From Pseudomonas sp. p1(2021b) (GTDB taxonomy: Bacteria > Pseudomonadota > Gammaproteobacteria > Pseudomonadales > Pseudomonadaceae), in the NCBI RefSeq assembly GCF_020151015.1, contig NZ_CP083746.1:1827001-1891000 (forward strand): a stretch of 64,000 nt of DNA, read 5' to 3'. The notes beneath the pieces were generated by a model. The model had not been told where the DNA came from, ran no database searches, and saw nothing but the letters and a program-made list of their open reading frames with translations. This document shows positions 49,607 to 57,705 of this stretch, one piece after another (within the stretch, counting starts at the first letter, position 1; each line of letters starts with the position of its first letter). A program made the translations under genes and the position numbers.

Positions 49607-52600
49607 ATGACCGCCACCGGACGCAGGAAGCCCACGGTCGATACGCTGGCAATCGCCCAGCGCTTTCAGGACCAGCGGATCGCCAAGCGATTGCCGCCCT
49701 GGATCAGCGACATCCACGACATGTTCTACCCGGTCTTCGTCGATGCGCTGGTGACCGGCCTGGAGTGCCGCCTGCGCCTGCAGGCGTTATGGTCGGGCGT
49801 GGAAAAAATCGACGTGTTCGCCAAGCGCAAGCTGCAGGAGCGGATGCGCGAACGCTATGGCGATGCAGTGGACATCGACCAGTTGTACTTTCGCCAGCAG
49901 TATCACTTCATTTCCCCTCGAAGCAGCGTCTGGGCGGGGCGTTTGCCGCTGCAGGACAGCGATGAGCTCGACATCCCCCTGATCACCGCTGCGCTGCACA
50001 ATTTCCAGGAGAAAGAGGCGCGCCCTGGTGGCCAGCCACAACGCAACACGCTGGTCGATGCACAGGGCAAGGCAGTGGAGCGGCCCAGTGCGGTGGCGTT
50101 CGCCAAGCTGTGCCGCGAGCTCGACCACGGCCAACAGTACCAGAAACACCTGAGCGCCATCCTCGATGCCCCCGCTGGCACGGGAAACCAGGATTTCAAG
50201 AGCGCCTTGGCCGAACTGCAGCGCTCATCGATGATGGTCGATGCGTTCAAGGCCTACAGCGAAAAGGTATTGTCCTGGTCGGAATTGCAAATGCTGATCC
50301 GCCTGTATGAGAGCGGGGAGCCTGGGTCATTGGACGGATTGCCGGTGGTCGCCAAGCAATTGCGTGCATTCGGATGCGACCTGCAACAGATTGTCGTGCT
50401 CGATGCCATCAAGGGCGGCCTGGGGGGCTATTCCAGCAAACGGGTATTGGTCTACATCCCCGCAGACCCGGTCGGCCCATGGTGCGCAGCAGACAACCTC
50501 GATGCGTTCGCCCGCAAGATCCTGGGCAAGCGTCTGCGAAACACCGAGTACCGGCATTTCTTCAGCCGCTTCGTGCTCTGTCGCGACAGGCAGTCTTTCT
50601 TCAGCAGGGTTATCGAGCGCGTGGGTGACGTCGCGGATTGGGCCACCCGTGACCTGGACGAACACATGAAGGCCTACCCGAAGCCGTTGTTCGAACACCT
50701 GGCAAGGGCGCGCATCGCCCAGATCAAGGAAGACGCGGCGACGCTGGTGGCGCCTGTCGCCAGGATCGACCGTGCCGTGCAGGAGGCGCACCACGCTTGG
50801 CTCGAGACGGCAGGCTGGACGTTGTTGGGAGTGGCGGGGCTGTTCGTGCCCGCCATTGGCACCGCCCTGCTGGCCGTGATGGCCTGGGAGCTTCTGGACC
50901 AGGTGTTCCAGTCCACCGAGGACTGGTACGAGGGCGACACCAAGGCAGCCCTCGAACACCTGACCTATGTGATGGAGGAGGTCGCGATCTTTGGCCTGTT
51001 GGGCGCAGGCGAGATCGCCCTGCGCTCGTCCTGGCGCCGTGCAGCGGTTGTGGACAGGTTGGTGCCGACCGCCCTCGAAGACGGCGGCGAGAAGCTGTGG
51101 AACCAGGACCTTGCACCTTTTCGCAGCGAGCTGCCGCCCGCTCAGGCGCTCGCCGACGAGCGAGGCATCCTGGCATTGGACCAACGACAGTGGATCGAGA
51201 TGGACGGGCATCACTACGAAGTCGTCCAGCGCAACGAAGACACTTGGCATTTGCGCGCCCAGGAACACGAGGCCCCAGCGGTGATGCGTAACGGTGCGGG
51301 CCAGTGGTACTTGCCAAGCGAGCAGGCGAACCTCGTTGCTTACCGCAGCGCGCCACCGCCCAGCGCGGCGACGGTGGACGAGCTGGGCATCCTGGGGCTG
51401 GGTGAGCTGCGCTGGATAAACATGGAAGGGCATTATTACCAGGTGCGGCAGGGCACGGCCGAGACCTGGCGCCTGCGTGCCCGTGACCGCCATGCGCCGG
51501 AGGTGGTGCACAACGGGGCCGGGGCCTGGCGCCTGTGGAGCGAGCAGCCCGGCGAGTGGAACGACCGCCACAGGATGTTCCGCCGCCTCGGCGGCCTGTT
51601 CCGGTTGCTTTCGGCTGAGCAGATCGAGCAAGTCATGGCCCTGCATGGCCTGGGCGCGGACGATTTGCGTGGGCTGCATGTCTATGGCCGAGCGCCGGAC
51701 GGCGAGCTGGTGGACACGGTACAGCGCGTGGTGCTGGCCAACCGCGTCCGGGACTTGGTGAGCGGCTTGCGACAAGGGTGGCCGGATATCGACCAGGCCC
51801 TGCTGGCCCAGGCGCGTGACTATGTGGCGGCCGCACGGGAGGACGAGGGCTTGGCCGATGCGCTATGGGCGCAGCGGCGGGGGTTTCTCCAGCACCTGTA
51901 CGACCAGCTCAACCCGCTTGACAGCCAAATGCAGGTCTTGCGCCGAAATTTTGCCAGCCTCGATCGCCGGGCAGCGGAGCAGGTGCTGGAGGCGGCGAGC
52001 GAAGAGGAGCGCGAAGGCTTGCTCGAAACCGGGCAGGTACCGCAGCGCCTGGCCGAGCTGGCCCGTGCGCGGTCTTTGCGCATCCGGGGGGCTCGGGCTT
52101 TCGAGGCGTTGTGTTTCGACACCCCGCAGACCCTGGACCTGGCCCAGGTCGTACTGAGGCTGCTGCCGAACCTGTCGGAGGTGGCGGGTGGACCGCGCTG
52201 GGCCCTGTTCGACGGCGATGGGCTGGGGCCGTTGCTGGTCACACCGGGGGACGGGCCGCTCTACCGACTGGTCTACCTGGATGGGCATTTCCTGCTGACC
52301 GATGCACAAGGGCACGCCATAGGGGAGGCGGGAGAGCTGTTCCAGACTTTGGCCGGTGCGTTCGACGAGGCCGAGCAGGCCGCCTTTGGCCGCGACCAGC
52401 CCTTTGCCCAGACGCTGCGAGCCTCGTTGGTGCACATGGCGGTTTCCAACCGCGAGCACGTGCTCAGCGTGCTGGGTGGTCGCCAGCCTGCCGGCGCCTT
52501 CCTGGCGCCCCTGCGGCTGGGCGATGGCCGTATCGGCTACCCGCTCAGTGGAGGCTGGTTCAGGATAGGCGCACGTCGGCCCAGGGGGATCGCCGCACGC

Positions 52601-54319
52601 GTGCGCCATCTGTATCCGAATTTCGACGATCAGCAGATCGAACGGTGGATCGTGCAGGTACAAGACCAAGGGCGGGACGTAGAAGCCGTATTGGATGAGC
52701 TGGACGAGCAGTATCGTGTTTTGCGTAGCACGCTCAGGCGATGGCGATGGGCAACCGTCAGCCCTGCAGAACTCAAGTGCCGAGGGAAGGTACGAAAAGG
52801 GTTGATCGACTGTTGGCGGCACCTTGTACCGGAGCAGGCCATTCTGGAGCGCGACAACACCTACATGCTTTGCTATGGCGGCGAAGGCATGAGTGCGTTG
52901 AAAAGCCTGCCCAGCCTGCCAGAGCAGATCAAGTTCCCACACGTCAACCACCTGTCGGTCCGTAGCGTGCGCCTGGAACACGTTCCGGATACCTTCCTGC
53001 AGGCCTTCTTCAACTTGCGAGGCCTGGAGATCACCAATTGCCGGCTGCGTGCGTTGCCGTTGCACCCGATATTCGCCAGCCAGCTGCAAGTTCTCGACCT
53101 TTCAGGCAATCGCATCGTGCTCAATACACTCCAGGCTGAGCGAATCTCCCGGTGCCGTTCATTGGTGTACCTGAATCTGTCGGGCAACCCGTTGTACACG
53201 GCGCCCTCCATCGCCGACATGTCCGACCTCAATACATTGCTGCTTCGCGATACCAAGTTGCTCAGTGTGCCGCAGGGGGTCGTGCAGCACCCACGCCTCA
53301 GTAACTTCGACATCCGGGACAACGACCTGAGCCGCGTTCCGGCCGACTTCACGCTTTCGCACGTGTGGCGCAACGGGCGGGTGCGTATCGAGCATGAACA
53401 GATCGACAACGCGGCCCAACAACGCCAATGGCATGAGCCGCGGGACAGCCTGGTGGTGCAGCGCCTGCGCTGGCAGGACTTCGTCGATCCGCTCGACCGC
53501 GACGACATGGCCATGGACTGGGTGCACCTGGAGTCGTTGCCCGAGGGGCGGGATTTCTTTCGCCTGGTCGCACAGTTGACGAGGTCAGAGGGGTTTGCCT
53601 GGGATGCCTCGGCCCGGGACCTGGCGAACCGGGTGAGCCAGATGCTCGAAGTGATGCGGGACAACCCCGACATCCGCCAGGAGCTGTTCTCCAATGCCTT
53701 GGCGCGGACCTGCCAGGACAATGCCACGCTGTGTTTCCATGACCTGGAAATACGGGTGCGCGTATGGGATGCGTTGTCCAGTAGCGGCGAGCGCGATGCC
53801 CAGGCGTTGCTGGCGCTCGCCGGGCAGCTCTGGCGCCTGGAGCGACTGGACCAGTTCGCTTACGAGCATGCGCAGCGACTGCCGAACCGGGGTGAAGAGT
53901 CCATCGAGGCACTTCTGGCGTTTCGCCTGGAACTCAATGGCCCGTTGGACTTGCACTTGAACCGCATGACCATGGCGTTCCGCAGAGTAGCGGGCGTGAC
54001 GGCCGATGATGTGGAGCAGGCACGGTTGCATGTGCAAGCGCACCAGCTGGAAAGTGCCCTGGTTGTGTGGATCGTCGAGCAGCCCTTCTGGAAGAACTAC
54101 CTGTCCGAGCACTATCCCTCGATGTTCGAAGTGCCGGATGCCTACCATACCGAGCTGGAGCGGCTGATCGACACGCAGGCGCCGCCGGAGACGATCAGTC
54201 GACTCCAGGAGCAAATCGACCAGCGTGAACAGCAGCTGCGCATGGACCTGACGCGTAAGGCCTTGCGAAAGCATGCACGTGACTGGCAAGTGCCCATAAC
54301 GTTCGACCTGGAGCCGTGA
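49607..54319 (+). CDS. Large LRR protein with C-terminal NEL-type E3 ubiquitin ligase domain (putative effector)
   Basis: A 1,570-residue protein with no Sec signal peptide. The N-terminal ~500 residues resemble the dermonecrotic-toxin-like region of large Pseudomonas effectors, with a hydrophobic segment at about 402-433 (LLGVAGLFVPAIGTALLAVM). Two ~60-residue repeats follow at about 515-575 and 589-650 (RQWIEMDGHHYEVVQRNEDT and LRWINMEGHYYQVRQGTAET). Leucine-rich repeats span about 1098-1248. The C-terminal part matches the NEL ubiquitin-ligase domain of IpaH/SspH proteins, with the CxD motif as TCQDNATLCFHDLEIRVRVW (Cys1369). NEL ligases act inside eukaryotic host cells. No secretion genes are nearby, so the export route is unknown. 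Confidence 0.82.
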   Translation: MTATGRRKPTVDTLAIAQRFQDQRIAKRLPPWISDIHDMFYPVFVDALVTGLECRLRLQALWSGVEKIDVFAKRKLQERMRERYGDAVDIDQLYFRQQYHFISPRSSVWAGRLPLQDSDELDIPLITAALHNFQEKEARPGGQPQRNTLVDAQGKAVERPSAVAFAKLCRELDHGQQYQKHLSAILDAPAGTGNQDFKSALAELQRSSMMVDAFKAYSEKVLSWSELQMLIRLYESGEPGSLDGLPVVAKQLRAFGCDLQQIVVLDAIKGGLGGYSSKRVLVYIPADPVGPWCAADNLDAFARKILGKRLRNTEYRHFFSRFVLCRDRQSFFSRVIERVGDVADWATRDLDEHMKAYPKPLFEHLARARIAQIKEDAATLVAPVARIDRAVQEAHHAWLETAGWTLLGVAGLFVPAIGTALLAVMAWELLDQVFQSTEDWYEGDTKAALEHLTYVMEEVAIFGLLGAGEIALRSSWRRAAVVDRLVPTALEDGGEKLWNQDLAPFRSELPPAQALADERGILALDQRQWIEMDGHHYEVVQRNEDTWHLRAQEHEAPAVMRNGAGQWYLPSEQANLVAYRSAPPPSAATVDELGILGLGELRWINMEGHYYQVRQGTAETWRLRARDRHAPEVVHNGAGAWRLWSEQPGEWNDRHRMFRRLGGLFRLLSAEQIEQVMALHGLGADDLRGLHVYGRAPDGELVDTVQRVVLANRVRDLVSGLRQGWPDIDQALLAQARDYVAAAREDEGLADALWAQRRGFLQHLYDQLNPLDSQMQVLRRNFASLDRRAAEQVLEAASEEEREGLLETGQVPQRLAELARARSLRIRGARAFEALCFDTPQTLDLAQVVLRLLPNLSEVAGGPRWALFDGDGLGPLLVTPGDGPLYRLVYLDGHFLLTDAQGHAIGEAGELFQTLAGAFDEAEQAAFGRDQPFAQTLRASLVHMAVSNREHVLSVLGGRQPAGAFLAPLRLGDGRIGYPLSGGWFRIGARRPRGIAARVRHLYPNFDDQQIERWIVQVQDQGRDVEAVLDELDEQYRVLRSTLRRWRWATVSPAELKCRGKVRKGLIDCWRHLVPEQAILERDNTYMLCYGGEGMSALKSLPSLPEQIKFPHVNHLSVRSVRLEHVPDTFLQAFFNLRGLEITNCRLRALPLHPIFASQLQVLDLSGNRIVLNTLQAERISRCRSLVYLNLSGNPLYTAPSIADMSDLNTLLLRDTKLLSVPQGVVQHPRLSNFDIRDNDLSRVPADFTLSHVWRNGRVRIEHEQIDNAAQQRQWHEPRDSLVVQRLRWQDFVDPLDRDDMAMDWVHLESLPEGRDFFRLVAQLTRSEGFAWDASARDLANRVSQMLEVMRDNPDIRQELFSNALARTCQDNATLCFHDLEIRVRVWDALSSSGERDAQALLALAGQLWRLERLDQFAYEHAQRLPNRGEESIEALLAFRLELNGPLDLHLNRMTMAFRRVAGVTADDVEQARLHVQAHQLESALVVWIVEQPFWKNYLSEHYPSMFEVPDAYHTELERLIDTQAPPETISRLQEQIDQREQQLRMDLTRKALRKHARDWQVPITFDLEP

Positions 54320-54403
54320 GCGCGCATGGGCGGGGCACACGGTGACGGCTGGGGATCCTGCGCTATATGATCCTGCCCTGATCGCCCTCGTGGAAACCTG
54401 CCC

Positions 54404-55291
54404 ATGCGTCGCCTGCCTTCCCTGACCGCGCTGCGTACGTTCGAATGTGCCGCGCGCCATGGCCATTTCGGCCGGGCCGCGGCCGAGCTGTGCGTGACCG
54501 ACAGCGCCGTGAGCCACCAGATCCGCCAGTTGGAGGACCAGCTCGGCGTCGCGTTGTTCGAACGGGTAGGCCGGCAGGTGCGTCCCAGCGCCGAAGCCGA
54601 GCGCCTGTTGCGCCATCTGCAGCAGGCGTTCGAGTTGATCGGCAAGGCCTGTGACGAGCTGCGCGACCCCGCCTCCCAGGCGATGCTGAGGGTGGCGGTG
54701 ACGGCGGAGCTTGCGCAGAAATGGCTGGTGGCAAGGCTCGCCGACTTCAGCAGCCGCTACCCGCACATCACCCTGCACCTGCTCGAACAACCCATCGATG
54801 CCGGCGCGCCGGCGCTGGATGTGGATATCGCCATCACCTATGGCACCAGTGCGCTGGATGCCAGCACGCATTTCGTGCGGCCTCTGCCACTGTTGCAGTT
54901 CTTTCCGGTGTGCAGCCCGAGCCTGTTCAACCAGGGCGGCCTGAAGCGACCTCGAGACCTGGTGCGCCATTGCCTGTTACATGACGACCAGGACGGGCGT
55001 ACCTGGACCACGTGGTTGGCGACCCATGCCGAGGATGCCTTGCCCACCCGCCAGTTGTACTTCCCCCATGCGGCGTTAGCCCTGGAGGCGGCCGTGCTGG
55101 GGCAGGGCGTGGCCATGGGCGACAACCTGACCTGCCAGGCCGACCTGCAAAGTGGTCGCCTGGTGCGCCCGTTCACGGCCAGCGTGACCGCCCAGGGGCA
55201 ATACGCGCTGGTGTGCGAACGCCTGCGCCTGGAGCGGAGCGCCGTGGCTGACTTCATCGAATGGTTCATCGAACAGATTACCGAACCCTGA
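54404..55291 (+). CDS. LysR-family transcriptional regulator, GcvA-like
   Basis: A 295-residue LysR regulator. The N-terminal winged helix (residues 1-65) has the GcvA-group signature LPSLTALRTFECAARHGHFG and AAELCVTDSAVSHQIRQLED. The C-terminal part is a periplasmic-binding-like effector domain (about 90-290). It is 95 bp upstream of aguA on the same strand, so it could regulate agmatine use, but LysR genes that control a neighbour are more often divergent. The ligand is unknown. Confidence 0.92.
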   Translation: MRRLPSLTALRTFECAARHGHFGRAAAELCVTDSAVSHQIRQLEDQLGVALFERVGRQVRPSAEAERLLRHLQQAFELIGKACDELRDPASQAMLRVAVTAELAQKWLVARLADFSSRYPHITLHLLEQPIDAGAPALDVDIAITYGTSALDASTHFVRPLPLLQFFPVCSPSLFNQGGLKRPRDLVRHCLLHDDQDGRTWTTWLATHAEDALPTRQLYFPHAALALEAAVLGQGVAMGDNLTCQADLQSGRLVRPFTASVTAQGQYALVCERLRLERSAVADFIEWFIEQITEP

Positions 55292-55386
55292 ATTGAATTC
55301 ACCTATCGTGGAATTTTCATCGTTGGAAGGCCGCAGCGGGCCGGCGTAGCGTGCAGTCATCACTCACCGATGACGAGGTTTGCTCC

Positions 55387-56499
55387 ATGGCGCGTACGCT
55401 GACCACTACCCCCAAGGCCGATGGTTTCCGCCTGCCTGGCGAGTTCGAACGCAAGACACGTTGCTGGCTCGGTTGGCCGGAGCGCCCGGATGTGTGGCGC
55501 AACGGTGGCAAGCCGGCGCAGAAGGTCTGGGTCGATATCGTCAGCGCCATCGCTTCCAGCGAGCCGGTGACCGTGTGTGCCTCTGCCGCGCAATACGCCA
55601 ACGCCCGCCGTCTGCTACCGGCCCATGTGCGGGTGGTGGAAATGACCTGCAACGATACCTGGTTCCGCGACAGCGGCGCGTGCTTCGTGGTCAACGATGC
55701 CAGCGGCGAGGTGCGCGGTGTGGACTTCGAGTTCAACGCCTATGGCGGCCTGGATGGCGGCCTCTACTACCCATGGGACAAGGACGACCAGATTGCCCAG
55801 AAGATGCTCGAGATCGAAGGCCTGGACCGCTACCGCGCCCCATTGATCGCCGAACTCGGCGGTATCCAGAGCGATGGCCAGGGCAGCCTGCTGACCACCG
55901 AACAATGCTTGCTCAACCGCAACCGCAACGCGCACCTGGGCAAGGACGAAGTGACCCGACGCCTGCAGGATTACCTGGGCGCCGAGCAGGTGATCTGGTT
56001 GCCACGCGGGTGCAAGTTCGACGAAACCGACGGCCATGTGGACGATCTGGCGTGCTTCGTGCGCCCGGGCGAGGTCGTGCTGCAATGGACCGATGACCGC
56101 AGCGACCCGCAGTGGGAGATCTATCAGGAGGCCTACGACATCCTGCGCAGTACGCGCGACAGCCGGGGCCGTGAACTGAAGGTGCACAAGCTGCCGCAGC
56201 CGCAGGTGCTGGAGTGGACCGCCGAAGAAGCCGCAAGCCTCGACCAGATCGACGGTACCCACCTGCGCCAGGCGGGTACGCGCATCTGTGCTTCGTACAT
56301 CAACTATTACGCGGGTAATTCGGCGATCGTCGTGCCGCTGTTCGGCGACCGCAACGACAGCGTGGCCCAGGCCACATTGGCCGAGCTGTTCCCGCAGCAC
56401 CGAATCATCGGTATCGAGAATTCCCGTGAAATCCTGCTCGGTGGTGGCAACGTTGCCTGCATCACCATGCCCCAATACGCCGGAGGTAGCCGCGAATGA
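55387..56499 (+). CDS. aguA: Agmatine deiminase
   Basis: A 370-residue porphyromonas-type peptidyl-arginine-deiminase-fold enzyme that converts agmatine to N-carbamoylputrescine and ammonia in the cytoplasm. It shows MTCNDTWFRDSGACFVVND near residues 87-105 and RGCKFDETDGHVDDLACFV near 206-224. The nucleophile Cys358 lies in LLGGGNVACITMPQ. The ATG at 55387 gives the family N-terminus (MARTLTTTPKADGFRLPGEF) and family length (~368). The next enzyme, AguB, is not adjacent. The stop overlaps the start of the binding-protein gene by four bases. Confidence 0.95.
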   Translation: MARTLTTTPKADGFRLPGEFERKTRCWLGWPERPDVWRNGGKPAQKVWVDIVSAIASSEPVTVCASAAQYANARRLLPAHVRVVEMTCNDTWFRDSGACFVVNDASGEVRGVDFEFNAYGGLDGGLYYPWDKDDQIAQKMLEIEGLDRYRAPLIAELGGIQSDGQGSLLTTEQCLLNRNRNAHLGKDEVTRRLQDYLGAEQVIWLPRGCKFDETDGHVDDLACFVRPGEVVLQWTDDRSDPQWEIYQEAYDILRSTRDSRGRELKVHKLPQPQVLEWTAEEAASLDQIDGTHLRQAGTRICASYINYYAGNSAIVVPLFGDRNDSVAQATLAELFPQHRIIGIENSREILLGGGNVACITMPQYAGGSRE

Positions 56500-57593
56500 A
56501 ACGTGCCCACTTGGCCCTGGCTCTCGCACTGGGTTGTGCCGTGTCGGCGGCCCAGGCAGCCGACGCACAACAGCCGACCGTCAACCTGTACATCTGGGGC
56601 GAGTATCTCGCGCCCGATACCTTGAGCAACTTCGAGAAGCAGACCGGCATCCATGTGGTGGCCGACCACTTCGATTCGCTGGAGACGGCCGAGACCAAGC
56701 TGCTCACCGGCGGCAGCGGCTACGATGTGGTACTCAGCGCCGGTCAGCACCTGAGCCGGGCGATTGCCAGCGGCGCCCTGCAGCCGCTGGACAAGAGCAA
56801 GCTGCCGCACCTGGCCGGCATTGGCGAGGAGTTTCGCCAGCACATGGCGGTGTTCGACCCTGGCAACCGCTATGCCGGTACCTATGCCTGGGGCACCACG
56901 GGGGTGGGCTTCCAGCAGCAGGCCGTGGCGGCGCGGCTGGCGGCCGCCCCCCAGGACAGCTGGGCGATGTTGTTCGACCCGCAGGTGGTGGCGAAATTCG
57001 CCGATTGCGGCGTGAGCCTGCTCAACGACCCCAACGAGGTATTCGCCGCGGCAATGCGCTACCTGGGGCTGGACATCAATCAACAGCGCATGGAGGACTT
57101 GAAGGCCGCCGAGGCGCACTTGCGCAAGATCCGCCCATACATTCGCTACTTCGACAATGACCGCAACATCAACGACCTGGCCAACGGCGAGACCTGCGTG
57201 GCGATGTCCTGGAACGGTAACGTGGCCATCGCCGCCGCGCAGGCCCAGGCGGCCGGCAAGGCATTCAACCTGGACTACCGCATTCCCAAGGAAGGCACGC
57301 TGATCTGGCTTGACGCGCTGGTGGTGCCCAAGGATGCGCCGCATCCCGAGGCCGCCTGGAAGCTGATGGACTACCTGATGCGGCCCGAGGTGATCGCGCC
57401 GATCACCGATACCATCCACTATGCCAATGCGATCACGGCTGCGGACAGCTTGGTGGACCCGCAGATCCGCCAGTCGCCGGGGACCTACCCACCTGCCGAG
57501 GTCAGGGCGCGGCTGTATAGCAAGAATGACAATGGCAAGCAGTTCAATCGCGAGCTGACCCGGGCGTTCAGTCGACTCAAGAGCGGGACCTGA
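56496..57593 (+). CDS. Periplasmic polyamine-binding protein (PotF/SpuD-like)
   Basis: A 365-residue solute-binding protein with signal peptide (MKRAHLALALALGCAVSAAQ, then AAD). The mature protein begins VNLYIWGEYLAPDTLSNFEK, the hallmark of PotD/PotF polyamine-binding proteins, and keeps the aromatic/acidic binding residues in YAWGTTGVGF near residue 128 and CVAMSWNGN near 230. It is translationally coupled to aguA (ATGA overlap), so agmatine or putrescine is the likely ligand. No permease or ATPase gene follows, so it must work with a transporter encoded elsewhere, or act as a sensor. Confidence 0.9.
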   Translation: MKRAHLALALALGCAVSAAQAADAQQPTVNLYIWGEYLAPDTLSNFEKQTGIHVVADHFDSLETAETKLLTGGSGYDVVLSAGQHLSRAIASGALQPLDKSKLPHLAGIGEEFRQHMAVFDPGNRYAGTYAWGTTGVGFQQQAVAARLAAAPQDSWAMLFDPQVVAKFADCGVSLLNDPNEVFAAAMRYLGLDINQQRMEDLKAAEAHLRKIRPYIRYFDNDRNINDLANGETCVAMSWNGNVAIAAAQAQAAGKAFNLDYRIPKEGTLIWLDALVVPKDAPHPEAAWKLMDYLMRPEVIAPITDTIHYANAITAADSLVDPQIRQSPGTYPPAEVRARLYSKNDNGKQFNRELTRAFSRLKSGT

Positions 57594-57617
57594 CAGGGGG
57601 AGTCGTTTCCCTGTACG

Positions 57618-57690
57618 GCCCTTTCGCGGGTAAACCCGCTCCCACAGGTTCTTCGGTGCTTGTGGGAGCGGGTTTACCCGCGAAAGGGCC
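57618..57690. repeat. REP pair, 30-bp perfect inverted repeat
   Basis: ggccctttcgcgggtaaacc... at 57618-57647 and its exact reverse complement at 57661-57690, separated by 13 bases. It lies between the convergent binding-protein and topB genes and can form a very stable hairpin on either strand, probably a shared terminator. Confidence 0.88.
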
Positions 57691-57705
57691 GAAACTGGTG
57701 ATACA

